From assembly GCA_042219525.1 (NCBI GenBank), contig JBDGPU010000007.1:1-26037 (forward strand): a DNA stretch of 26,037 nt, written 5' to 3'. Positions 1 to 8,374 of this stretch are shown here, in pieces. Below the pieces are notes generated by a model. That model did no database searches. It was not told the DNA's origin and saw only the letters and a list, made by a program, of their open reading frames with translations. A program made the position numbers and the translations under genes. This DNA comes from JBDGPU01 sp042219525 (GTDB lineage: Archaea > Halobacteriota > Halobacteria > Halobacteriales > Haloferacaceae). Position 1 is the stretch's first letter. Each line of letters begins with the position of its first letter.

Positions 1-1
1 A

Positions 2-75
2 TGCCGCCTCCCGGATTTGAACCGGGGACAGCTCGATCTTCAGTCGAGTGCTCTCCCAATCTGAGCTAAGGCGGC
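2..75 (-). tRNA. tRNA-Phe (anticodon GAA)
   Basis: The minus strand folds into a complete cloverleaf. The 7-bp acceptor stem starts GCCGCC and closes with GGCGGC near position 3. The anticodon stem CTCGA/TCGAG encloses a 7-base loop at 37-43 with anticodon GAA (plus-strand 39-41), which reads Phe codons. The T arm carries GGTTCAAATCC, and the discriminator base is A at position 2. No CCA is encoded and there is no intron. Confidence 0.95.
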
Positions 76-103
76 TCGCATGTTGACCAAAGCCGATTCG
101 AGA

Positions 104-110
104 CAAAAGG
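104..110 (-). promoter_or_regulatory. possible TATA box of tRNA-Phe
   Basis: On the minus strand CCTTTTG lies about 31 bases upstream of the tRNA 5' end. This is the spacing expected for an archaeal TATA element. It is weak by sequence and rests mainly on position. Confidence 0.35.
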
Positions 111-135
111 ATTTCGAAAGCCAGCAGCGGGGTCG

Positions 136-675
136 TTAGCTCACCTGGCGTTCCTCGGTGATGACCTCCTGGCCGCCGTCGAAGCGGACGATGGTCTCGA
201 TCGTGATCCAGCCATTGTTGTCCTCGACTTTCGCCGCGTCGCCGTAGCTCAACTCGACGCGCTGGGTCGAGGTGTACTCGGCGCCGGCCTTCAGCATCCC
301 GATGTCCTCACTACCCTCCCAGATGAGGTCGCCGTCGGTGTAGATGTTCGTCTCGACGGTGACGTTCGTCGCCGTCTCGTTGCCGTCGTTCGTGATCGTC
401 GCCGTCACGTCACGACAGGTCTGCCCGCACTTCTCGATGCTGTCCACGGCGTACGCGAACGACGCCGAGGTGTTCCCCATCTGCGGCGTCGCCGTCAGCT
501 GTTCGCCGCTGGTGTCGCCACCGGTGTCGCCTGACTCGGTGCCCGTCGGTTCGGTGTCGCCGCCTTCCGTGACCGTGTCGCCGCCACCGCCGAGGAAGAC
601 GAATGCCCCGGCGACGCCGCCGACCAGCACGACGGCCGCCACGACGATCGCGATCTTGCCCGTTTTGCCAACCAT
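136..675 (-). CDS. membrane-anchored extracellular protein, unknown function
   Basis: This is a 179-residue acidic protein. A short basic N-terminus (MVGKTGK) leads into one hydrophobic segment at about residues 8-29, so the protein is anchored to or exported through the membrane. Residues about 30-60 are a Gly/Thr/Glu-rich linker typical of haloarchaeal cell-surface proteins. The C-terminal domain (about 70-179) is predicted all-beta. It has a CGQTC pair of cysteines and an alternating pattern around ITNDGNETATNV, which resembles CARDB/FxLYD-type beta-sandwich domains. There is no lipobox cysteine right after the hydrophobic stretch. It stands alone between two minus-strand tRNA genes. I do not recognise a specific function; the domain resemblance is inferred by eye. 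Confidence 0.75.
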   Translation of the reverse strand: MVGKTGKIAIVVAAVVLVGGVAGAFVFLGGGGDTVTEGGDTEPTGTESGDTGGDTSGEQLTATPQMGNTSASFAYAVDSIEKCGQTCRDVTATITNDGNETATNVTVETNIYTDGDLIWEGSEDIGMLKAGAEYTSTQRVELSYGDAAKVEDNNGWITIETIVRFDGGQEVITEERQVS

Positions 676-777
676 AGCGATACCAGAGAGCGATACGGCA
701 AGTGTCTGGTGGTAGCGCGGCGGTCACAGGGCCGTTCGGCCATAAACCCTGAACGTCGGGCCGCTGAATCGACGACC

Positions 778-912
778 ATGCCGGAATGTCCAGATTGTGG
801 CAGCGAACTCGTCGCGTCGGCCGAACACGAACCGTCCGAAGGGACCCACAAGGTGTTCGAGTGCAACAGCTGCGGGACGATCTACGAGCCCGACGAGGTC
901 GGCGCCAGCTAA
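778..912 (+). CDS. small zinc-ribbon protein (44 aa)
   Basis: The ATG at 778 opens a 44-codon frame beginning MPECPDCGSELV and continuing to FECNSCGTIYEPDEV. The two CxxC knuckles (CPDC and CNSC) about 25 residues apart form one zinc ribbon that accounts for nearly the whole protein. Such mini zinc-ribbon proteins are abundant in haloarchaea and mostly uncharacterised; nucleic-acid or protein binding is likely but unproven. The frame can be read from further upstream, but that extension (basic and Arg-rich) does not look like protein. An A/T-rich CATAAAC lies about 34 bases upstream. The 167 bases between its stop and tRNA-Pro show nothing I can call apart from a short T-run, on the minus strand, just past the tRNA 3' end. 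Confidence 0.8.
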   Translation: MPECPDCGSELVASAEHEPSEGTHKVFECNSCGTIYEPDEVGAS

Positions 913-1079
913 CCCCGACGCCAGGACAAGCTGTCGACAGCTGAACTCGGCGACAGCTAGGGCCGGCGCGTCCCGACCACCCGATCCGGTGCGTCGCAAC
1001 GTCTGTCGATTCGAAAGCGACGGCGAGGGAGCGGACGAACGTCTTCGAGGAGGACTCCCTGTACCCGGCTCGAAAAGTA

Positions 1080-1152
1080 TGGGACCGCCGAGATTTGAAC
1101 TCGGGTTACGGCGTCCCAAACGCCGAAGGATACCAAGCTACCCTACGGTCCC
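1080..1152 (-). tRNA. tRNA-Pro (anticodon TGG)
   Basis: The minus strand begins GGGACCG and ends CGGTCCC, a perfect 7-bp acceptor stem. The anticodon stem CGGCG/CGCCG holds loop TTTGGGA at 1114-1120. This gives anticodon TGG, with G at position 37 as usual for Pro tRNAs. The T arm has GAGTTCAAATCTC, and the discriminator is A at 1080. A T-run (minus strand, 1073-1076) follows the 3' end and may terminate the transcript. Confidence 0.95.
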
Positions 1153-1160
1153 TGTACACT

Positions 1161-1186
1161 GCTTTACCGCCATCGAGCGGTAAAGC
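1161..1186. repeat. perfect 10-bp inverted repeat between tRNA-Pro and the permease
   Basis: GCTTTACCGC (1161-1170) and GCGGTAAAGC (1177-1186) are exact reverse complements separated by six bases. The distal arm, read on the minus strand, puts TTTACC about 28-33 bases upstream of the tRNA-Pro 5' end, where a TATA box is expected. The dyad therefore overlaps that promoter and lies in the leader or promoter region of the divergent permease gene. It could be an operator or simply two facing TATA-like boxes. Confidence 0.6.
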
Positions 1187-1231
1187 GTTTCGCTCGCGGT
1201 CGCCGTCGAGGGGGACGTGCCGGCTGCGGGG

Positions 1232-3130
1232 ATGGAAAGTTCTTTGCAGGTTCCGGATATCGTTCGGATATTCGTGTTCGTTCCACTCGCGCAGGCCGGT
1301 GGCAACATCCCGCCGTTGACGCCGGCGATCCTCCTCGTGTTCGCGATCATCGCGGTCGCGCTCGTCCTGTTCGTCACGGAACCCTTGCCGATCGACGTGG
1401 TCGCTATATCGGTTCTCTTCGCGCTGGTCGTGCTCGAACCCTGGACTGGGGTGGATCCGGCAACGGGCGTTTCGGGCTTCTCGAGTTCCGCGACGCTGAC
1501 CGTGCTCGCGATGTTCATCCTCAGCGAGGGGATCCGCCAGTCCGGGCTCGTAAACATCATCGGCGCGGAGATCGCCGACCGTTACGGGCACAGTCCGTTC
1601 AAGCAGCTCCTCTCCGTCCTCGGGCTCGCCGGCGGGACGGCGGGCTTCATCAACAACACGCCGGTCGTGGCCATTATGATCCCGATGGTGAGCACCATCT
1701 CCGAGAAGACGGGGATCTCCCCCTCGAAGCTGCTGATGCCCGTCTCGTTCGTCTCCATGCTCGGCGGCATGCTCACGCTGATCGGGACGTCGACGAACAT
1801 CCTCGCCTCGGACATCTCCGGCCGGCTGATCGGCCACCCATTCTCGATGTTCGAGTTCACCCAGCTCGGCGTCGTCGTCCTCGTGACCGGCGCCGTCTAC
1901 CTGGCGACGGTCGGGCGCTATCTCGTCCCCGAGCGGATCAAGGTCGACGACGAGCTGATCGAGGAGTTCGAGATGACCGGGTACCTCACGGAGGTCGTCG
2001 TCCCAGACGACTCGCCGCTGGTCGGCCAGACCGTCCAGCAGAGCCTGACCGACCTCGCCGTCGACGCCGACATCGTCCAGCTCGTCCGCGGCGACCAGGC
2101 GTTCACGGAGCCGCTCGCCCGCAAGGAGATCCGGGCCGGCGACGTGCTCGTCCTTCGAACGGACCGGGAGAGCCTGCTCACCCTCGTCGACGCCGAGGGA
2201 CTCGACCTCGCGCCCGACGAGGAGGTCCACGACGAGGACCTGGACGCGACGGCCGCGGAGATCGAACCCGAGGAGGAGCAGAACTTAGTCGAGATCGTGA
2301 TCGCGCCGGGGTCGACGCCGGTCGGGGAGACGCTCGACGAGCTAAACTTCCGCAGCCGCTACGACGCGACGGTGCTCGCGATCCGTCGGGGTGAGGAAGT
2401 CATCCACGCCCGCATGGACGAGCGAACGCTCCGCCCGGGCGACACCCTCCTCATACAGGCGACGGCGGACACGATCCAGCGGTTCAGCAACGACCGGAAC
2501 TTCATCCTCGCCCGCGAGATCACGCGGCCGGATATCCGGACGAGCCGGATTCCGGTCACGCTCGCCATCCTGGGGGCCGTCATCGGCCTCGCGGCGCTTG
2601 ACGTGATGCCCATCCTCATCAGCGCACTCGGCGGCGTCGTCGCGATGGTCGCGACGGGCTGTGTCAAGCCGACGGAGATGTACGAGGCCGTCGACTGGAG
2701 CGTCATCTTCCTGCTGGCGGGCCTCATCCCCCTCGGCGTCGCGATGGAGCGGACCGGCGCCGCGGCGTGGCTCGCGAGCGTCATCGTGCTCGGCACAGAG
2801 GGCCTCGCGCCGGTCGTCGTCCTCGGCGTGTTCTACCTGTTCACGGCCCTGATCACGAACGTCGTCAGCAACAACGCCAGCGTGGTCCTCATGATCCCGG
2901 TCGCCGTGCAGGTGGCCCAGGAGCTCGGCGCGAACCCCTTCGCGTTCGTCCTGGCTGTAACCTTCGCGGCGTCGTCGGCGATGCTCACGCCCATCGGCTA
3001 CCAGACGAACCTGATGGTGTACGGCCCCGGCGGCTACAAGTTCACCGACTACTTCCGGGTTGGCGCGCCGCTCCAGCTGGTCCTCACGGTGGTGACGACG
3101 CTGGGCATCGCGTTCTTCTGGGGTGTCTGA
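1232..3130 (+). CDS. SLC13/DASS-type permease with two central TrkA-C (RCK-C) domains
   Basis: This is a 632-residue polytopic membrane protein of the ion-transporter superfamily, made of two membrane halves around a cytosolic insert. The first half (about residues 28-232) carries FINNTPV and GTSTN. The second (about 438-632) carries SNNASVV and GYQTNLMVYGPG. These paired Asn/Thr motifs sit where SLC13 carriers bind Na+ and substrate. Between them are two TrkA-C domains, about residues 250-325 and 350-425, each ending in a GD-x-L-x-x-x pattern; in this family they are thought to bind a regulatory ligand. The ATG at 1232 (MESSLQV) is chosen over a GTG at 1217, which adds only five residues. 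The substrate cannot be told from sequence: dicarboxylate, sulfate and other anions are possible. It converges on the helicase gene. Confidence 0.85.
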   Translation: MESSLQVPDIVRIFVFVPLAQAGGNIPPLTPAILLVFAIIAVALVLFVTEPLPIDVVAISVLFALVVLEPWTGVDPATGVSGFSSSATLTVLAMFILSEGIRQSGLVNIIGAEIADRYGHSPFKQLLSVLGLAGGTAGFINNTPVVAIMIPMVSTISEKTGISPSKLLMPVSFVSMLGGMLTLIGTSTNILASDISGRLIGHPFSMFEFTQLGVVVLVTGAVYLATVGRYLVPERIKVDDELIEEFEMTGYLTEVVVPDDSPLVGQTVQQSLTDLAVDADIVQLVRGDQAFTEPLARKEIRAGDVLVLRTDRESLLTLVDAEGLDLAPDEEVHDEDLDATAAEIEPEEEQNLVEIVIAPGSTPVGETLDELNFRSRYDATVLAIRRGEEVIHARMDERTLRPGDTLLIQATADTIQRFSNDRNFILAREITRPDIRTSRIPVTLAILGAVIGLAALDVMPILISALGGVVAMVATGCVKPTEMYEAVDWSVIFLLAGLIPLGVAMERTGAAAWLASVIVLGTEGLAPVVVLGVFYLFTALITNVVSNNASVVLMIPVAVQVAQELGANPFAFVLAVTFAASSAMLTPIGYQTNLMVYGPGGYKFTDYFRVGAPLQLVLTVVTTLGIAFFWGV

Positions 3131-3156
3131 GCGCGCGAGCGATAAAAGGCGCGCTC
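3129..3156. terminator. hairpin between convergent genes
   Basis: GAGCGCGC (3129-3136) and GCGCGCTC (3149-3156) form an 8-bp perfect stem around an A-rich 12-base loop. It lies in the 42-base gap between the permease stop and the helicase stop. Its position suggests a bidirectional terminator or RNA 3'-end structure. No long T-run accompanies it. Confidence 0.4.
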
Positions 3157-3172
3157 GCCGCGTCGCCGCCGC

Positions 3173-5230
3173 TTACAGCTCCTCGTCGTACAGCTCGAGC
3201 TCCGCCACCAGCTTGTACGGCGGCGTTCCCTTCCGGACCCCGTCGAGGATGCGGAACGCCTCGTCGGGGTCGAGGAAGTGCCGGGTGACGGCGCGGCCGA
3301 GCGGCGTCGGCTCGAAGCCGTCGATGAAGTTCCACTCGAGCAACTTGCCGACGGCATGCTTCGTCGGGATCTCGCCGATCATCCGGTCGTTGAGTCGCTT
3401 GGCCTGCTTGCCGGCGACGGTGATGTTCGCGAGCGTCTCCTCGACCGCGGCGGTCTCGTCGTAGACGGTGTTGACGTCCTCCATCTCGCCTTTGAGGAGC
3501 TTGAACGCGACCTCCTCCTCCGTCATGTCCATCGAGTTGTGATAGACGGCGTCGGGCTCGACGAGCAGGTAGACGCGCCCGCGGTCGTGGTAGTCGGGGC
3601 GACCCGCCCGCCCGAGCATCTGGGAGAACTCCTGGACGGAGAGCCACTCGATGCCCATCGCCAGCGAGTCGAAGATGACCTGCGAGGCCGGGAAGTCGAC
3701 ACCGGCCGCCAGCGCGGCGGTGGTGACGACCGCCGAGAGGTCCTGGTCGAGGAACTGGCGCTCGACCTGCTTCCGGCGGCCGTGGTCGAGGCCGGCATGG
3801 TACGGCGCCGACGAGTAGTTCAGCTTCCGGCTGATCTCGTGACAGCGCCGCCGCGAGTTCGTGAAGACGATCGTCTGGCCGCGGTACCCCTTCGAGGACT
3901 CCTGGTCGAACTCCCGCTGGACGAGTTTGTCCTCGATGCGGGTCTTCTCGCGCTCGTCCGCGAAGGTGACGTGGCGCTCGATGGGCACCGGGCGCTCCTC
4001 GAACTCGATCAGGGTCGCCTGGAGCTGCTTGGCGAGCCACCCGGGGTTACCGACTGTCGCGGAGAGGTACACCCACTGGGCCCCCTCGTAGCCGTGGCTC
4101 GTGCGCTCCTGGCGCTCCTCGGCGTAGTACTTCAGCCGCGAAATGAGGCCGTCGAGGCGGTGGCCCCGTTCGCCCTCCTTGAGAGTGTGGACCTCGTCGA
4201 TGACGACCGTGCCGACGTCGCCGAGGTCCTTCCCCGTCCGGAGCGCGTGGTCGATCCCCTCGTAGGTACCGACGATGACGTCGGCGCCGGGGTCGAACCG
4301 CGTGCCCTCGTCGGTGATCCGCGAGGAGCCGACGCGGAGCGAGACGTCCAGCACGTCGCCGTAGCGGTCCTGGAAGTCCTCGTGCTTCTGGTTCGCGAGC
4401 GCGACGAGGGGCACCAGAAAGAGGAGCGTTCCCTCGCCCTTCAGCGCGCGGTCGATACCCGTGAGCTCGCCGACGAGCGTCTTCCCCGTCGCCGTCGCGC
4501 TCACGACCATCTGGTCCTCGCCGTCGAGGAGCCCGTTTCGGACGGAGAGACTCTGAACCGGAAGTAGCTCCTCGAAGCGGTTCTGGGTCCGCTTCGCGAG
4601 TTCGGGGTGGAGGTCGAGTTCGTCGGTGCGGACCGGCGAGATGTCGTCGACGGTGGCCGACACCTCGTCGTACTTCGTCAGATCGGGGTCGAGGCCGCCC
4701 TGGAGCAGGTTGACGATACGGTCGAGGTCGCCGACCTCCAGCAGGAGATCCTCGAGGCGGTCCTCGGCCGCGCCCGTGAAGCCGCCTTTAAACGAGAGCT
4801 CGCGGTCGAGTTCCCGGAAGGCGCAGTCGGGGCAGATGTGCTCGTCGTTGTGGGCGATAGCCGTCTCCTCGGTGATGGGCGAGTAGTCGCCGTTGGTCGC
4901 ACACCGGCGACACGTCCGGACGACGAGCGCGTCGAGCTGGTATCCTGAAAGCATCGACTGCAGCCGCTTCCGGCCCTCTTTCGAGGTCTGCTGTGAGATC
5001 CGAATGCGGTTCGCTGCGCGGGCGAGTTCGACGAACTCCTCCGGCCGGCGCGGCTCCTCCTCGTCGCCGCGCACGGCGTGGAACTTGCCCGGGCGGGGGC
5101 CCGCGCTCGTCTCCTTCAGTTTCAGCCGCCCGTGGAGGACCCGGTCGCCGTCGCGAAGCGCCGCGACGGTGTAGTCGCTCCGGCCCTCGTGGAGGAACAG
5201 CGTCTCGACCTCGGCCAACTGCTGTGACAC
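3173..5230 (-). CDS. archaeal superfamily II DNA/RNA helicase with zinc ribbon
   Basis: This is a 685-residue SF2 helicase. An N-terminal domain (about 1-100) is followed by a four-cysteine ribbon (CRRC at 107-110, CPDC at 133-136). Then comes the helicase core: motif I SATATGKT at about 244-251, motif II DEVH at about 345-348, motif III SAT, and motif VI QMLGRAGRP. The layout resembles the archaea-specific SF2 group COG1202, related to Hel308/Ski2-like enzymes; this assignment is from memory. I place the start at GTG 5230 (VSQQLAEVETLF). The frame runs on to 5485, but those 85 residues are atypical and overlap the neighbouring gene. A good TATA-like TTTATAA at 5283-5289 would start a transcript around 5259, with a leader of about 30 bases. 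The role is probably DNA repair or nucleic-acid unwinding; substrate unknown. Confidence 0.85.
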   Translation of the reverse strand: MSQQLAEVETLFLHEGRSDYTVAALRDGDRVLHGRLKLKETSAGPRPGKFHAVRGDEEEPRRPEEFVELARAANRIRISQQTSKEGRKRLQSMLSGYQLDALVVRTCRRCATNGDYSPITEETAIAHNDEHICPDCAFRELDRELSFKGGFTGAAEDRLEDLLLEVGDLDRIVNLLQGGLDPDLTKYDEVSATVDDISPVRTDELDLHPELAKRTQNRFEELLPVQSLSVRNGLLDGEDQMVVSATATGKTLVGELTGIDRALKGEGTLLFLVPLVALANQKHEDFQDRYGDVLDVSLRVGSSRITDEGTRFDPGADVIVGTYEGIDHALRTGKDLGDVGTVVIDEVHTLKEGERGHRLDGLISRLKYYAEERQERTSHGYEGAQWVYLSATVGNPGWLAKQLQATLIEFEERPVPIERHVTFADEREKTRIEDKLVQREFDQESSKGYRGQTIVFTNSRRRCHEISRKLNYSSAPYHAGLDHGRRKQVERQFLDQDLSAVVTTAALAAGVDFPASQVIFDSLAMGIEWLSVQEFSQMLGRAGRPDYHDRGRVYLLVEPDAVYHNSMDMTEEEVAFKLLKGEMEDVNTVYDETAAVEETLANITVAGKQAKRLNDRMIGEIPTKHAVGKLLEWNFIDGFEPTPLGRAVTRHFLDPDEAFRILDGVRKGTPPYKLVAELELYDEEL

Positions 5231-5282
5231 TATACGATATATAGGGGGACCCGGTATTTCAGGGGTTCGCCTCCCGGTCTCC

Positions 5283-5289
5283 TTATAAA
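5283..5289 (-). promoter_or_regulatory. TATA box of the helicase gene
   Basis: TTTATAA on the minus strand is preceded by C-rich sequence and lies 53-59 bases upstream of the chosen GTG. A second A/T-rich stretch (TATATATCG, 5234-5242) is too close to the GTG for a leaderless promoter. Together they support a start downstream of the long frame's first ATG at 5485. Confidence 0.5.
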
Positions 5290-5375
5290 GGGGATCGGCG
5301 GCAGAATTCAGCCTGTCGGCGTCGCTCGCGAGCACGCTGTCGACGGCGTCCCGAACTTTATCACCGAACCCGCGG

Positions 5376-6119
5376 TCAACGGCCCTCGCGGAGCGCCGCG
5401 ATGCGGTCGCCCAGTGGGGGTTGCACCTCGAACCAGGTCCGCCAGGTGCCGGTTTCGGGGGTGACGCCCTGCAGTTCGGCCACACGCTCGAACGCGTCGG
5501 CGAGGGTCTCGGCGCCGACCCGCTCGGCGGCGCGGGCGTCCGCGGCGTACTGCACCCGCCGGCCGACCCAGAAGGAGACGAAGCCGATGGCAGCGAGCGC
5601 AGTGAAACCGGGCTCGAAGGGGACGATCGTCGTCACGACCGCGGCGAGGATCGCGACGACGACGGCGACGGCGACGGCCCGGAACTCGTTGTAGTACGTC
5701 TCCAGGCGGCCGGCCTCCGCGGCCAGCAGCGCCACTGCCACGTCCTCGTCGAGCACGTCGAGGACGTCGTCGGTGACGAAGAGGACGCGCCGGCCCGGCG
5801 GTCCCTTGACGCCGACATCGATCGTCGGCGTCTCGGCAGCGGCGGCGCTGGTCTCGTCGCTGGCAGCGACGGCGGTGGCCTCGTCGCCGGCAGCGGCAGC
5901 ACTGGCCTCGTCTCCGTCGGCGGCGGCTTCGTCGGTCTCGAAGATCGCGACTCGGTCGACGTCGAGGCCGGCCTCCGCCCTGAGCGCCGACAGCGTCTCA
6001 CGCTCGGCGTCGGTCGGCGCCCGCGTGTCGCGAAACCGGTCGGCGACGTACAGCGGGCCGACCGTCACCGCAAGGAAGGTGAGGACGGCGACGAGGAGCA
6101 GCGACGCGAGGATGAGCAT
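5376..6119 (-). CDS. M48 (HtpX-like) membrane protein lacking zinc ligands
   Basis: This 247-residue protein has an N-terminal membrane helix (about 3-25), an Ala/Asp/Glu-rich low-complexity stretch (about 60-100), then a region that follows M48 peptidases. VTDDVLDVLDEDVAVALLAAEAGR (about 116-138, 24 positions described) corresponds to the family's stretch ending in HExxH. Two helices follow at about 145-186, then QYAADARAAERVG, then PPLGDRIAAL near the C-terminus. In active HtpX enzymes the signatures are HExxH, REYEAD-like and HPP. Here they read AEAGR, VQYAAD and QPP, so both His and the third ligand Glu are replaced. I infer an intact but non-proteolytic member. An A/T-rich CTTTTC about 28 bases upstream of ATG 6119 suits a leaderless transcript. 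The frame is unbroken, so this is not a pseudogene. Confidence 0.7.
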   Translation of the reverse strand: MLILASLLLVAVLTFLAVTVGPLYVADRFRDTRAPTDAERETLSALRAEAGLDVDRVAIFETDEAAADGDEASAAAAGDEATAVAASDETSAAAAETPTIDVGVKGPPGRRVLFVTDDVLDVLDEDVAVALLAAEAGRLETYYNEFRAVAVAVVVAILAAVVTTIVPFEPGFTALAAIGFVSFWVGRRVQYAADARAAERVGAETLADAFERVAELQGVTPETGTWRTWFEVQPPLGDRIAALREGR

Positions 6120-6205
6120 ACGACGGAGTGCGCGCGCCGCCCGGGAAAAGGTTCAGGAGTTCGCCGAGAGCCGCACTGGCCACGCGGGATCCGGTGACTG
6201 CGCCC

Positions 6206-8215
6206 TCAGAACTTCTCTAACAGCGCGTCGTAGAACTCGCCGCCGCGGTCGTCGGCCAGCTTCTCGACGATGAGCTCCGGCGTCGACCGCGCGAGGTGGT
6301 CCTTCTGTGGCGAGCGGTTGACGCGGAGTTCGCCGTCGACGAGGCCGGTCGCCTCGATGCCGTCGACCGCGACGTCGAAGTCGGCGGCCTCGCGGATCTC
6401 CCGCGCCAGGTGTGAGACGAAGACGGCTGTGGCCTCCTGGTCGTCCAGCGCTTCGAGTATCCCCGCGATGATCTTCGCGGACGCGCCCGGCTCCGTGATC
6501 GATTCGAGCTCGTCCACGAGCACGAGCCGGCCGTCGGCGCCGTCGACGAGGTCGCCGAAATCCCGCAGCGTCGCCTCGAACGCGCCGGCATCGAGGGTGC
6601 CCTGCGACTTGGCGTAGTAGTGGATCTCGCCGAACTGCTCGAGTTCGACGCGCTCGGCCGGGACGGGGAGGCCCATCTGTGCGAGGATCGTCACCAGCGC
6701 GACGAGGTCGAGCGTCGACGTCTTGCCGCCGGAGTTGACGCCGGAGAGCAGCGTCGCGCCCTCGACTCCATAGTCGACGGGTTCGACCTCGTCGAAGTCG
6801 ACGTCGAGGAGCGGCGAGCGGCCACCTTCGATGGTGAAGCCGCCGCTGCTGGCGGCGCCGTCGGTGTCCCCGACCTCGTCGCCGTCGACGAACTCCGGCA
6901 GCATGCAGTCGAAGTCGCGGGCGAACTGAGAGATGGCGAGTTCGACGTCGAGTTCGAGGGCGTCGCGAACGAGGTCCTCGACCGGGTCGCGGAGGTCGCC
7001 GAGGGCCGTCGCGAGGTCGGCCTTCAGTTTCGCGGCGCGACGGTCGCGCGCGGCGGTCAGCTCGGTGCGCAGGCGGGCGACGGCCTCCTCCTCGTGCTCG
7101 ACCGGGAACGTCGGCTCGCCGCCGAAGATCCGACTCGCGAGTTCGGCCTCGTCGTCCGCGAGGAACAGGCTGTCGGCGACGTGGTCGCGGGCCTTGTCCA
7201 GCGCCTCGTCGTACTCGTCGGCGAGCTCGCGGGAGAGCAGCGAGTCGACGCGGGCGCCCTGCTCGACCAGCGAGAGGAAGTCCTGGCCCTCGATGGTGAC
7301 GTCCTTCTCGCGGATCGCGTCCCGGAGGTGATCGTTGGCAACGGATTCCGCGGTGCCGACGGCGGCGTCGAGGTCGTCGACGGCGACGGCCAGGCGGTCG
7401 AACTCGTCGTCGCCGACGACGGTGCCGTCCTCGTCGACCCGCGAGAGCGCGTCGCGCAGGCGCTCGACGTCGACGGGCGGCTCCTCGTCGGCGACCTCGT
7501 GGACCTCGGCCGCGGCGAGCAGGCGGTCACGGTTCGCCGCGAAGAAGGCGAGCAGGCGCTCGGGGACGGTTTCAGCCGGGTTCTCCAGCGCGTTCGGCCG
7601 GACCTTCACGTCGCCGTCGACGTCGAGGCCGGCGAACTCCTCGTCGACGACGATGACCGTCGAGTAGGAGCGCGCGAGTTCGGCGATGTCGCGCGTGTCC
7701 TCGACGATCTCGGCCGAGAGTTCCGGAACGCGCTCCTCCGCTGCCGCGTAGCGCTCCGCGTCGGCGGTCGCGATGCAGCGCTCGCGCACGCGGACCGTCC
7801 CGGGTTCCTCGAGCGGTTCGACCCCGTCGAGCGCGTCGAGCACGTCTGGGTCGGGCTCGCGCTCGGCCGCGCGCTCGGCGAACGCCTGCGCCTCGCGGAT
7901 GCGCTCGCGGGACGCGCTCGGGTAGAACGTCTCCAGCCGCTTCTCGGCGTAGTCGGTGACCGTGCGCTGTTTGAGCAGCCCGATCGCGTCGCGATACACC
8001 TCGCGGGCCCGGTCGGTCGCGAGCACGCCGCCCTCGTCGTCGTGCCGTTGCCGGATCGCGCCACGGGCAATCTGGGCAGCGCGGCCCTCGGTGACGCCCG
8101 GCGCGCGGGCGAGGGCGGCGACGTCGCCTGAGGACAGCGCCGACTCGGGGTCGTCGAGTTCCTGTAGGGCCCGGGCCGTCTTCGCGCCCACGCCCGGGAT
8201 CGCCTCCAACTCCAT
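6206..8215 (-). CDS. MutS-family ATPase with N-terminal helix-hairpin-helix (haloarchaeal MutS5-type)
   Basis: The 669-residue protein starts with a helix-hairpin-helix DNA-binding unit (MELEAIPGVGAKTARAL, then a second hairpin near 35-55). A long acidic helical core/lever region follows (about 60-430). The MutS ATPase domain has Walker A GVNSGGKTS at about 492-500, Walker B LVLVDELES at about 564-572, then TEPGASAK and the signature FVSHL. It lacks the mismatch-recognition domain I of MutS1 and the Smr nuclease domain of MutS2, so mismatch repair in the strict sense is unlikely; recombination or branched-DNA handling fits better. The ATG at 8215 is preferred over 8236 because an A/T-rich box centred at 8243 lies 28 bases upstream, as expected for a leaderless start. 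Confidence 0.85.
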   Translation of the reverse strand: MELEAIPGVGAKTARALQELDDPESALSSGDVAALARAPGVTEGRAAQIARGAIRQRHDDEGGVLATDRAREVYRDAIGLLKQRTVTDYAEKRLETFYPSASRERIREAQAFAERAAEREPDPDVLDALDGVEPLEEPGTVRVRERCIATADAERYAAAEERVPELSAEIVEDTRDIAELARSYSTVIVVDEEFAGLDVDGDVKVRPNALENPAETVPERLLAFFAANRDRLLAAAEVHEVADEEPPVDVERLRDALSRVDEDGTVVGDDEFDRLAVAVDDLDAAVGTAESVANDHLRDAIREKDVTIEGQDFLSLVEQGARVDSLLSRELADEYDEALDKARDHVADSLFLADDEAELASRIFGGEPTFPVEHEEEAVARLRTELTAARDRRAAKLKADLATALGDLRDPVEDLVRDALELDVELAISQFARDFDCMLPEFVDGDEVGDTDGAASSGGFTIEGGRSPLLDVDFDEVEPVDYGVEGATLLSGVNSGGKTSTLDLVALVTILAQMGLPVPAERVELEQFGEIHYYAKSQGTLDAGAFEATLRDFGDLVDGADGRLVLVDELESITEPGASAKIIAGILEALDDQEATAVFVSHLAREIREAADFDVAVDGIEATGLVDGELRVNRSPQKDHLARSTPELIVEKLADDRGGEFYDALLEKF

Positions 8216-8235
8216 CGGGAGCAGGTATCGCGGCA

Positions 8236-8249
8236 ACCCTCAAAAGGGT
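8236..8249 (-). promoter_or_regulatory. mutS-like gene promoter with small dyad
   Basis: ACCCT (8236-8240) and AGGGT (8245-8249) are inverted around CAAA. On the minus strand the centre reads CTTTTGAG, 28 bases from the ATG at 8215, so it is the likely TATA region. The dyad could be an operator, but it is short. Confidence 0.45.
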
Positions 8250-8367
8250 GCGGGTCGGTGGCAGCCGCCCGGGGCGTCGACGCGCAGCGGGCGCGCTGCG
8301 CGAGGCGCCGGTCGGCCGCGACCGTGCCAGTGACCGTAGCGCGTCGCTCGCTGCCCTGGGTCAGTGC

Positions 8368-8374
8368 CCTTTTC
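8368..8374 (+). promoter_or_regulatory. TATA box of larE
   Basis: CCTTTTC is centred 27 bases upstream of the larE ATG at 8398. This is the standard distance for leaderless haloarchaeal mRNAs, and it supports that start over the open frame reaching back to 8248. Confidence 0.5.

Noticed and set aside
1106..2230. 374-codon minus-strand frame overlapping the permease and tRNA-Pro
   Set aside because: It covers a tRNA gene and is antisense to a clear membrane protein; it is a GC-driven shadow.
5231..5485. N-terminal extension of the helicase to an ATG at 5485
   Set aside because: The extra 85 residues are atypical, overlap the M48-like gene by 110 bases, and lie across a good TATA box; GTG 5230 begins the family-like sequence.
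5376..6119. Calling the M48-like gene a pseudogene
   Set aside because: The frame is intact and has a plausible promoter; only the metal ligands are missing.
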